Assembly: GCA_945861465.1 (NCBI GenBank)
Contig: CAMAVB010000042.1
Coordinates: forward strand, 1 to 39,182
Length of the DNA: 39,182 nt
Reading direction: 5' to 3'
Source of the DNA: Candidatus Kuenenia stuttgartensis
GTDB lineage: Bacteria > Planctomycetota > Planctomycetia > Planctomycetales > Planctomycetaceae
Shown here: one piece after another, positions 17,138 to 24,132 of the stretch
Layout: every line of letters starts with the position of its first letter
How positions within the stretch are numbered: position 1 is the first letter of the stretch
Program-made: the position numbers and the translations under genes
Notes under the pieces: generated by a model
The model's input: the letters and a program-made list of their open reading frames with translations, nothing else
What the model was told of the DNA's origin: nothing
Databases searched by the model: none

Positions 17138-18679
17138 ATGGCAGAAATGATGTTCTGGGGGTTTGCTGTTCGATTCCTTACCAGTCTGGTTCAGGCTTCG
17201 CCTTTTATCCTTGTCGGATTCGCCGTGGCCGCGATCCTGAGACGATTCTTTGGACCCGCGGAAACCCGCCGACTCTTCGGCGAAGGCACTCGTTCGGCCT
17301 TGTTTCGCGCCTGGGTCATCGGAATGCTCCTGCCGGTCTGTTCATTGGGGGCGATTCCAGTGATCCGGGAAATGCGCCGCGCGGGCATTCGAGGTGGGAC
17401 CATTCTGGCCTTCGCGATGTCCGGGCCATTGTTCAATCCGCTGTCGCTGCTCTACGGACTGACTCTGTCGGAACCGATCGCGATCCTGTCGTTCGCAGCC
17501 TGTTCGCTGGTCATAGTGACGGTAGTGGGTCTGGTCTGGGACCGCATGTTTCCTGATTCGGCGTTGCCACCTGCTGACGAAAGGGCGGTCGCGTATGGTT
17601 ATCGACGCATGCTCGCTGTGGGCACAGCAGGTGGGAGGGAAGCCGCGTCCGCGTCATTGCTTTACATTCTGCTGGGGCTCGCTGGTGCCGGACTGCTGGG
17701 CGCGATCATCCCGGCGAACAGTTTGCAGCATACCTTTAACTACGACAATCCACTGGCACCGCTGTACATGACAGGAATGGCGATACCCGTCTATGCGACT
17801 CCGATGCTGGCGATGTCTCAACTGGGCATGATGTTCCAGCATGCGAACTCGGTCGGGGCAGCCTTTGTGTTGTTGGTTCTGGGAGCCGGCATGAATATTG
17901 GCATCGTCGCGTGGCTCTACCGCGAATACGGCTTCAAACGCGGAACCACATGGATGGTGCTCTTGTTGAGCGTCGTACTGGCCCTGGCTTACGGAGTTGA
18001 TCAGCCGCTGTTTCCGAAAGACATTGAACCGGCCAATCACACGCATGCGTTTGATATCTACTGCCAGCCATTTTCCGGAACATTGAACACGTCGTATTTT
18101 GAAGCGACGAAACATAAACTGCAACGCGATATCAGCCCATTCGAATGGCGTCCTTTGTGGATCTTCGGATTGCTCATCTTTTCGGGAGTCGTCCTGAAGA
18201 TGGCTGATCGATCATCGAAACTTGAAAGTTGGCTCGAAGCGGCTCCGCCAAAACAGATTTCCGGACGCATTGATATCATTGTTCCGGGGCCGATCCTTGG
18301 TCTGCTGTCGCTGGCAGGGCTTTTCGCGATCAGCATTGTTGGTTGCTTCGCGTACTATCCAGCACCGGACGAATGTCTTGAAGCCATGACGGATACTCGC
18401 GTCGGAGCACTCAGCGCGGCACTCGCGATGGATCATATGGAAACAAAGTACTGGGCAGAACGCTATGATGAATGGACTCGAAAACTGGAAGCCGGAGCCT
18501 GGCTCCGTCACCGGGAACTGAGTGACTACCACCGTTGGAAGGCACGGTTACTTCGAGAACAGCTGGAAATACTGGAACATGAAGTGGAAGATCGCGAGCG
18601 TGAAGAAGTCGTCCAACTGGTGAGCAGGATCTACCGGACACACGTCCGCTTGCGGCGGGCATATACTGAGGAATTTTAG
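17138..18679 (+). CDS. permease, UPF0718/ArsP-like group, probable metal(loid) exporter
   Basis: A 513-residue protein. The first half holds SPFILVGFAVAAIL, then LLPVCSLGAIPVIREMRRAG and TILAFAMSGPLFNPLS, matching the PxCxxGxxP and AFxxxGPxxNP signatures of this permease family. The second half repeats them in weaker form (GMAIPVYATPMLAMSQLG, LLVLGAGMNIGIVAW). The central Cys-Ser-Cys of the Cu/Zn-exporting SO_0444 group is only partly kept (CSLG), so the substrate is uncertain. The last 85 residues are unusual: a charged, probably coiled-coil tail rich in Arg/Glu/Trp (YWAERYDEWTRKLEAG, REQLEILEHEVEDRE). It is coupled to the upstream lipoprotein. Confidence 0.82.
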   Translation: MAEMMFWGFAVRFLTSLVQASPFILVGFAVAAILRRFFGPAETRRLFGEGTRSALFRAWVIGMLLPVCSLGAIPVIREMRRAGIRGGTILAFAMSGPLFNPLSLLYGLTLSEPIAILSFAACSLVIVTVVGLVWDRMFPDSALPPADERAVAYGYRRMLAVGTAGGREAASASLLYILLGLAGAGLLGAIIPANSLQHTFNYDNPLAPLYMTGMAIPVYATPMLAMSQLGMMFQHANSVGAAFVLLVLGAGMNIGIVAWLYREYGFKRGTTWMVLLLSVVLALAYGVDQPLFPKDIEPANHTHAFDIYCQPFSGTLNTSYFEATKHKLQRDISPFEWRPLWIFGLLIFSGVVLKMADRSSKLESWLEAAPPKQISGRIDIIVPGPILGLLSLAGLFAISIVGCFAYYPAPDECLEAMTDTRVGALSAALAMDHMETKYWAERYDEWTRKLEAGAWLRHRELSDYHRWKARLLREQLEILEHEVEDREREEVVQLVSRIYRTHVRLRRAYTEEF

Positions 18680-19017
18680 GCAGGATTTCGGACTGATCGA
18701 GTCTGGGTTCAGTAATTGTGAAGGCTGGGATTGACCGAACGACATGGTGGACTGATCATTTACAAGGAATTTGGTCACAATCTCCGGGAAATCATGACAA
18801 AATCCTCCGCAGATTCGGTAAATTCGCCTTGAATCCAGCCCTATGCATTGAATACTGAATCCATATTGATGACGAATTGAATTACAGTCCGATTTGAGCT
18901 ACAAGGCAGCGGATGTTCTTCTGGTCGGGAACACTCTGCACGGCGCAAGCGAGGGATCGAACCGGGTTCCGATATCGTATTCAGTCAGCCATGAATCTTT
19001 GAAGGTAACCGACCAGA
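18680..19017 (+). other. 338-bp intergenic region, no gene or clear signal seen
   Basis: There is no convincing ORF and no strong hairpin. The sequence is less GC-rich than its neighbours, as expected of a promoter and leader for the DUF1559 gene that follows; GAAGG close to 19003 is that gene's ribosome site. Confidence 0.4.
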
Positions 19018-20046
19018 ATGAAACGCCTCCGACACGATCGAGACCCTTCAACGAAGTTCTCCGCCCGCCCATCCGGATTTACGTTGATCGAACTTCTTGT
19101 CGTCATCGCGATCATCGCAATTCTGATCGCGATTTTACTTCCTGCGGTACAGCAGGCACGCGCTGCCGCTCGCCGAACTCAGTGCCAAAACAACTTGAAA
19201 CAAATCGGATTGTCACTTCACCAGTTTCACGACACGTTCAGCGCCTTTCCTCCAGCACGACTTGTGTCGGATGGCGTGCGAACGTTGTCAGAGAATGGCA
19301 CGACAAGCGGCATGGACGAGCCCTCGTGGTTGATTTACATTCTGCCGCACCTTGAGCAGGCTGCGCTTTATCAGAAATGGAATCTCCACAAACCGTTCGG
19401 CACTCATCCGAGGGAAGTGCGTCAAACTGTCGTGCAGACGTTGCTCTGTCCGGAGCGTCATGCAGGTACAAGTCCGATCGCACCAGATGCGTCGGTTGTG
19501 ATTACTTTGCCCTGCGGTTGCGGTGGTGGTGTGCAGCACATTCCGGGCGGCGCTGTCGCCGATTATGTTGGCAACCATGGGGATATTTCACCAGGTGCCA
19601 TCGGCGCGACGACTGACTTTTATTGGGGCGGTCGGGGCACAGGAGTCATTATTTCGAGCCGCCCCAAAGTGGAAGGCGGGAATGTCATGCCCGGTTGGGA
19701 AGATAAAGTCGCCCTGCGAGACGTTACGGACGGAGCCTCAAATACAGTGATGGTGGGTGAGCCCTTTATCCCCGACGGTGAAATGACAAAAAGTCCATAT
19801 AATGGCCCGGCCTATTTTGGACGCCATTTCCAGAACTTCACTCGCATCGGTGGACCAGGCGTTCCTCTGGCCCATCATTCCAGGGATCAGCGTGGCATAT
19901 TGTATTCGTTTGGAAGTGCTCACAGTGGAATCGTTCAATTCTGCATGGCTGACGGAAGTGTGAGGGGTATTTCGACATCTGTAAGCTCTTTGGTACTGGG
20001 CAACCTTTGCCACCGTTCTGACGGAGCGGTAGTTGGCGAATTCTAG
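19018..20046 (+). CDS. DUF1559 protein with type IV pilin-like N-terminus
   Basis: A 342-residue protein with a 22-residue polar leader before SGFTLIELLVVIAIIAIL, the prepilin motif, then LLPAVQQARAAARRTQC and NNLKQIGLSLHQF. The body includes LLCPERH, a Gly/Cys-rich insert (PCGCGGGVQH), DVTDGASNTVMVGE and the closing block GIVQFCMADGSVRGIS ending in VVGEF. Compared with the 10559 protein, the CPSD motif is replaced by CPER. A small lipoprotein gene follows 14 bp later, the classic arrangement. Confidence 0.95.
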   Translation: MKRLRHDRDPSTKFSARPSGFTLIELLVVIAIIAILIAILLPAVQQARAAARRTQCQNNLKQIGLSLHQFHDTFSAFPPARLVSDGVRTLSENGTTSGMDEPSWLIYILPHLEQAALYQKWNLHKPFGTHPREVRQTVVQTLLCPERHAGTSPIAPDASVVITLPCGCGGGVQHIPGGAVADYVGNHGDISPGAIGATTDFYWGGRGTGVIISSRPKVEGGNVMPGWEDKVALRDVTDGASNTVMVGEPFIPDGEMTKSPYNGPAYFGRHFQNFTRIGGPGVPLAHHSRDQRGILYSFGSAHSGIVQFCMADGSVRGISTSVSSLVLGNLCHRSDGAVVGEF

Positions 20047-20060
20047 TCAGGACCACGTCG

Positions 20061-20489
20061 GTGAAGTCACTTCGATTCAGCATTCGTTTTCTCGTCTTGT
20101 CGCTCAGCGTCGGATGCGGCGAGACCCAGATCGCAACGTACCCAGTATCTGGAACTGTCGCATTCGATAATGGTTCGCCTGTGCGTACCGGGACAATCGA
20201 ACTGTTTAGCCCGGAACATGGCCTGACCGCGACAGGCAAGATTCGTGAAAATGGCAGCTTCGAGCTTGGTACCTACTCAAGTAACGACGGAGCTTGTGCT
20301 GGTGACCACAAGGTGATTGTAACGCAATTGATCATCAACGACGGCACGGTGAAGCACTCCAAAGATCACGGCATGCCAGTGGATCCGGTCTTTGCTTCGT
20401 ACAACACAAGCACCCTCACAGCGACGATCAAAGAACAGGAAAAAAACATACTCAGGCTGAACGTGACTGCGCGGCAGTCTTTCCCCTGA
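20061..20489 (+). CDS. small lipoprotein with carboxypeptidase-regulatory-like fold, DUF1559 partner
   Basis: A 142-residue protein with a GTG start. The signal peptide SIRFLVLSLSVGCGE contains a lipobox. The mature domain reads YPVSGTVAFDNGSPVRTGTI, then GKIRENGSFELGTY and CAGDHKVIVTQ, the strand order of transthyretin/carboxypeptidase-regulatory-like domains common in planctomycete lipoproteins. Such genes habitually follow a DUF1559 gene, as here, so an outer-surface partner role is likely but unproven. Confidence 0.82.
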   Translation: MKSLRFSIRFLVLSLSVGCGETQIATYPVSGTVAFDNGSPVRTGTIELFSPEHGLTATGKIRENGSFELGTYSSNDGACAGDHKVIVTQLIINDGTVKHSKDHGMPVDPVFASYNTSTLTATIKEQEKNILRLNVTARQSFP

Positions 20490-20576
20490 GCGCCGCGATA
20501 TTTGAAAGAAGCATGAACTTCTGCCAGTATGACGTCGCATTTGTAGAATCGCCGCGTTTCTGGAAGGGGTGCTTCA

Positions 20577-21866
20577 GTGTCACGTAGAGTATTCCTGCAA
20601 CAATGCAGTCTGGCTGGGCTTGGTTTTGCTTCACCGCTTGGGTGGAGGGCTTTGGCGGGGGCGGCGGACGAGAGTGCAGATTCGCCCGGCTACCCTGGGC
20701 CGTACTACGTCGTTTTCAATGCCTCTGGCGGCTGGGACACAACGTACCTGATGGACCCGAAGGGCGTGGAGGGGATCAATCGCCTTTATCAGGAAGGCGA
20801 TATCCTGACGGTCGGAAATCATCGAATTGCTCCCATCGCGAAACACATCGAACAGGGAATGAGCAATGAAGATTTCTTCGCGAAGTACGGACCTGAACTA
20901 CGAGTCCTCAACGGCCTCGATCTGTCGGTCAACAATCATACTCCCTGTGCCAGATATATGGCGACCGGGAAACTCGACAGCCTGGCATACCCGACATTTC
21001 CCGCACTTGTGGCGGCGTGCCACGGAGCCGAAGCGCCGCTCGCATTTCTGACGTTTGGCAACTATTCCGCAACCGGCAATCTTGTCCCCATGTCGCGCGT
21101 GCCGTACCTGCAATCCCTGAAACTGCTGGCGCGAGCCGATTCGGTGGAAGGCAGTGAGCATCCTTATCAGGACGCATTCGTTTCAGATCGCATCGAACGC
21201 ACGCTGGAGCAACAGTTTGAAGCCCGCATTTCAGACGTGCGATTACCGCGCGTCGAACGCAGTCAGAGTATGCTGTATGCAGCTCAGGCAAATTCGAAAG
21301 CTCTGGAACGCGTGGTTCCATTCATTCCGAAAGAACAATCGAAAGAGAGACTGGCGCAGCAGAATGACATTGCATTGGCTGCCTTCAAAGCTGGCGTATG
21401 TATTTCGGCGAACCTGTCAATTGGTCAGTTTGACAGCCACAACAACAACGATGTCGATCAGATGAAACTGATTCCCGAGTTTCTCGCAGGCATCGATGAT
21501 CTTTTGCGAAAGGCGGAGGATCTGCAGATTCGCGACAAATTGGTCGTCATCATTCAAAGCGAAATGGGACGCACACCGAATTACAACAATGGCCATGGCA
21601 AGGATCACTGGTCCATCAGCTCCATCATGTTCCTCGGCCCCGGGATCTCGGGGAATCGCGTAATCGGAGCCACGGACGAAAAGCAGCAGCTCGTGCCGAT
21701 CAATCCCGGATCGCTCGCGATCGACAACGTCGATGGCATTCGGGTTCGACCTGAGCACATACATCTGGCTCTGCGTGAATTCGCCGGTGTTCAGGATCAC
21801 GCATTCAGCAGACGGTTTCCACTGGAGGTCACGGAGGCCGAAAAACTGCAGAACTTCTGGGCGTGA
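20577..21866 (+). CDS. DUF1501 protein, Tat-exported
   Basis: A 429-residue protein with a GTG start and GGAAGGGG 7 bases upstream. The N-terminus SRRVFLQQCSLAGLGFASPL is a twin-arginine signal. The domain belongs to the alkaline phosphatase/sulfatase-like superfamily: FNASGGWDTTYL near the start, VNNHTPCARYMATGK, then VVIIQSEMGRTPNYNNG and GKDHWSISSIMFLGPGIS, the DUF1501 metal-region wording. DUF1501 genes usually pair with DUF1549/DUF1553 or DUF1800 genes; none is beside this one. The catalytic role is unknown. Confidence 0.85.
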   Translation: MSRRVFLQQCSLAGLGFASPLGWRALAGAADESADSPGYPGPYYVVFNASGGWDTTYLMDPKGVEGINRLYQEGDILTVGNHRIAPIAKHIEQGMSNEDFFAKYGPELRVLNGLDLSVNNHTPCARYMATGKLDSLAYPTFPALVAACHGAEAPLAFLTFGNYSATGNLVPMSRVPYLQSLKLLARADSVEGSEHPYQDAFVSDRIERTLEQQFEARISDVRLPRVERSQSMLYAAQANSKALERVVPFIPKEQSKERLAQQNDIALAAFKAGVCISANLSIGQFDSHNNNDVDQMKLIPEFLAGIDDLLRKAEDLQIRDKLVVIIQSEMGRTPNYNNGHGKDHWSISSIMFLGPGISGNRVIGATDEKQQLVPINPGSLAIDNVDGIRVRPEHIHLALREFAGVQDHAFSRRFPLEVTEAEKLQNFWA

Positions 21867-21934
21867 ATCATTGAACATTCCACACGACCGATGCCGCTAC
21901 TGACAATCCTTACTCATTCCCGTCCGCACTGGCA

Positions 21935-22537
21935 TTGACGGAACAACACGATCGTCATCGCCAACAAGTCGCCACCGTTGGGACGATGTACGCTGGTTAT
22001 TCCACTTCCATGATTCTGCGGATGATTCCGACCGTCGCTGGCAGTTCCATCGTGGCGGATTCCGCATTGGGAATTGATCTGACGTCATGGAGTGTGATCG
22101 TGGCCTCGGGGACCATGGGAAGCCTGATCTCCGTATTGATCTGCGGTTTCGTGTTCGACCGTCTGGACCGACGGATCATGGCCAGGGTGATGGGGGGTTT
22201 GCTGTTGATCGCAACCGGCTGCATCGTTGCCTTTTCGATTATGCCGCAGTGGAACCTCAGCGAACAACAAGCCACTCTGATCTCTCTGGGCCTGCTGTTT
22301 GTTTTCGGACTATGCGTTTCGCCGTGCTATTTTATCCCGGCGAGTGTCTTCTCGATCGATTTTGGCGGACCCCATTCCGGCTTTCTTGTCGCGATCCTGG
22401 ATGCCGTAGGCTTCGAAGCGACCGGACCTGGGAGCACCGGAACTGCCTCTCTACCAGAGGCTACCTCAATCCGCTATTCCGCTGCGAGCTTGTGTCGTAC
22501 GATTGTGATTTCGTGCGATTATTGTGTGTTTCTGTGA
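21935..22537 (+). pseudogene. MFS transporter remnant, internally deleted and truncated
   Basis: A 200-residue frame whose first 90 residues look like the start of an organophosphate-antiporter-type MFS protein (GYSTSMILRMIPTVAG, then FVFDRLDRR as the loop 2-3 motif). It then runs into LGLLFVFGLCVSPCYFIP and SIDFGGPHSGFLVAILDAVG, which resemble the late helices of the same family, skipping about half a transporter. After DAVGF it turns into unrelated sequence (EATGPGSTGTASLPEATS) and stops 7 bp before a hairpin element. About 430 residues would be expected. I read it as the victim of deletion at the edge of an inserted island. Confidence 0.65.
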
Positions 22538-22544
22538 ATTTACT

Positions 22545-22734
22545 CTCGTTCCAGGGCTCCAGCCCTGGAACGCGATGCACAGGAGGCTCCAGCCTCCGCT
22601 GTTTTTATTCACATCACTTCAAAAAGATCTCGGCGACGTGGCTCAAATATCCAGCTTACGGCATTTCCTGAAACGACCAGCAGGAGGCTGGAGCCTCCGC
22701 ACAGTGCGTTCCGAGGCTGGAGCCTCGGAACGAG
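22545..22734. repeat. BIME-like nested hairpin element, copy A (full length, 190 bp)
   Basis: Four perfect hairpins: 22547-22572 (12-bp stem CGTTCCAGGGCT, loop CC), 22582-22597 (7-bp stem GGAGGCT, loop CC), 22683-22698 (same stem, loop GG) and 22707-22732 (12-bp stem CGTTCCGAGGCT, loop GG). Left and right halves are mutually inverted around an 85-bp centre. Copy B at 26569 is the same length, with its centre about four-fifths identical. Confidence 0.95.
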
Positions 22735-22823
22735 TTTATTCCGTCGAGTGGAATCCGGAGATCACTAAGCCCACAAATAGAATAACGGTAGAGTGAGAAA
22801 ATCCAGATTCTCACAGTAGCCTA

Positions 22824-22854
22824 TTGACGCACGATAATATTATCGTACGATAAT
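22824..22854 (+). promoter_or_regulatory. candidate promoter overlapping the dyad
   Basis: TTGACG at 22824-22829 resembles a -35 box and GATAAT at 22849-22854 a -10 box, with 19 bases between them, slightly long. The start of the NTPase gene lies 54 bp on. The dyad covers most of the spacer and the -10, so a protein bound there would block transcription. Confidence 0.4.
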
Positions 22855-22866
22855 CTTATCGTGCGT
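22827..22866. promoter_or_regulatory. 40-bp near-perfect dyad, probable operator
   Basis: The two 20-bp halves (ACGCACGATAATATTATCGT and the half after it) are reverse complements with one mismatched pair. Each half also contains a 16-bp inner palindrome, ACGATAAT/ATTATCGT in the left half, so a dimer could bind each half and a tetramer the whole. AT-rich in a GC-rich region. It lies 42 bp before the NTPase-1 start. No T-run follows, arguing against a terminator. Confidence 0.75.
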
Positions 22867-22907
22867 TATTAGGCCGTTTCTGTGGATTTTCGGGGATTCA
22901 ATGCACC

Positions 22908-24131
22908 ATGGCTGTTCAGGTTTCTCCTGCTGGCGTCGTTGGACGTGATCGATTGATAGAGCGGATTTGGAAGCGTTTGGAGCGAGAATCCGTGCGTTTT
23001 CTGGCTGAAAGACGAGTCGGGAAGACAAGTGTCCTCAAAAAGATGGCCGCACAGCCGCCTGCCGGATTTCATCCAATCTTTTTTGATCTCGAAAAGGTCC
23101 ACTCGGCAGATCGCTTCGTCGAAGTCCTGATTGGCGAGCTGAGATCGCTGATGGCGACCAAGGACAAAGTTTCAACAGGATTTGTCGATTTCCTTGCGCT
23201 ATTCGGGGGAACCGAAGTCGGCGGCATGGTGAAGATCCCGGAGCTTGGCAAACGCGACTGGCAAAAGGCGGTTGAAAAGACATTCCACGCGATCTGCGCA
23301 AACAACCCTGATAAACTCTTCGTGCTGATGTTTGACGAACTGCCTTATATGCTCCAGGCCATCGCGACTCAGGACACAAAAGCAGGAGCCAATGACAATT
23401 TTGCATTGGCCATTCTGGATACCCTGCGAGCGGCGCGGCAGGAAAACACGAACATGCGGATGATCTACTGCGGTTCTGTAGGATTGCATCATGTGCTTGC
23501 AACACTCCGCGGTGACGCCCACGCAAGCCAGCCCGTGAATGACATGCCCGCCGTGGAGATCCATCCACTTCAACTGCAGGATGCAGTTCAGCTGACAAAA
23601 GATTTGATGATCATTGAGCAAGTCCATATTTCTCCGGAACACATGGACGTGATTGCGAATCGAATCGCGCAGCGGACAGATTGTGTGCCATTCTACATTG
23701 AACGCGTCGTGAGTCGTCTGGCAGAGCAGGATGAGCCGGTGGTCGAGTCTTCCGTGGACACCATGATCAATCGTCAGTTGGTCGATGACAAAGACGATTG
23801 GGAGATGAAGCATTTTCGCGACCGTCTCGAGATCTACTACAAGGGCAGCGTCGTCGATGTGAATGGTCGCAGTCTCCAGCGGTCTCTCGTCTCACGCAGA
23901 ATTCTGGATCACGTCGCGTGTGAAGATCTGCCACAATCGATTGATGCCGTGTGGGCTGCCGTCAAGGCAACGATGGCTCTGGATGATCGCGATGTCGTGA
24001 TTCAGCTGCTGAGCTTCCTGGCGCAGGACCATTATCTGATCGCTGATGACACGAAACGCTATACGTTTCGATTCCCCTTGATACGACGCTGGTGGCTCAT
24101 TGCCAACGGCTTGGCGCCGGGAGGTCGATAG
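22908..24131 (+). CDS. P-loop NTPase 1 of a two-ATPase module
   Basis: A 407-residue protein. It starts with GVVGRDRLIERIW, the GR-box common to AAA_16/STAND-like ATPases. Walker A is AERRVGKTS with Lys39 (the first Gly is Ala, as in archaeal-type ATPases). Walker B is LFVLMFDELPYML with Asp143 and Glu144. MIYCGSVGLHHVL near residue 190 is probably sensor 1. The C-terminal part is helical and ends IRRWWLIANGL, possibly a winged-helix-like domain. No nuclease, protease or membrane segment is visible. It follows a 40-bp dyad and ends 1 bp before NTPase 2. I recall similar pairs in diverse bacteria, without an assigned function. Confidence 0.8.
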   Translation: MAVQVSPAGVVGRDRLIERIWKRLERESVRFLAERRVGKTSVLKKMAAQPPAGFHPIFFDLEKVHSADRFVEVLIGELRSLMATKDKVSTGFVDFLALFGGTEVGGMVKIPELGKRDWQKAVEKTFHAICANNPDKLFVLMFDELPYMLQAIATQDTKAGANDNFALAILDTLRAARQENTNMRMIYCGSVGLHHVLATLRGDAHASQPVNDMPAVEIHPLQLQDAVQLTKDLMIIEQVHISPEHMDVIANRIAQRTDCVPFYIERVVSRLAEQDEPVVESSVDTMINRQLVDDKDDWEMKHFRDRLEIYYKGSVVDVNGRSLQRSLVSRRILDHVACEDLPQSIDAVWAAVKATMALDDRDVVIQLLSFLAQDHYLIADDTKRYTFRFPLIRRWWLIANGLAPGGR

Positions 24132-24132
24132 G

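Noticed and set aside
22545-22734. Hairpin cluster as a tRNA or structured ncRNA gene
   Set aside because: Stems are perfect palindromes with 2-base loops, the layout is repeated at other loci, and no cloverleaf or anticodon arm fits.
22827-22866. Dyad as a rho-independent terminator for the MFS remnant
   Set aside because: Stem is AT-rich, no T-run follows and it is nearly 300 bp from the stop, but close to the next start codon.
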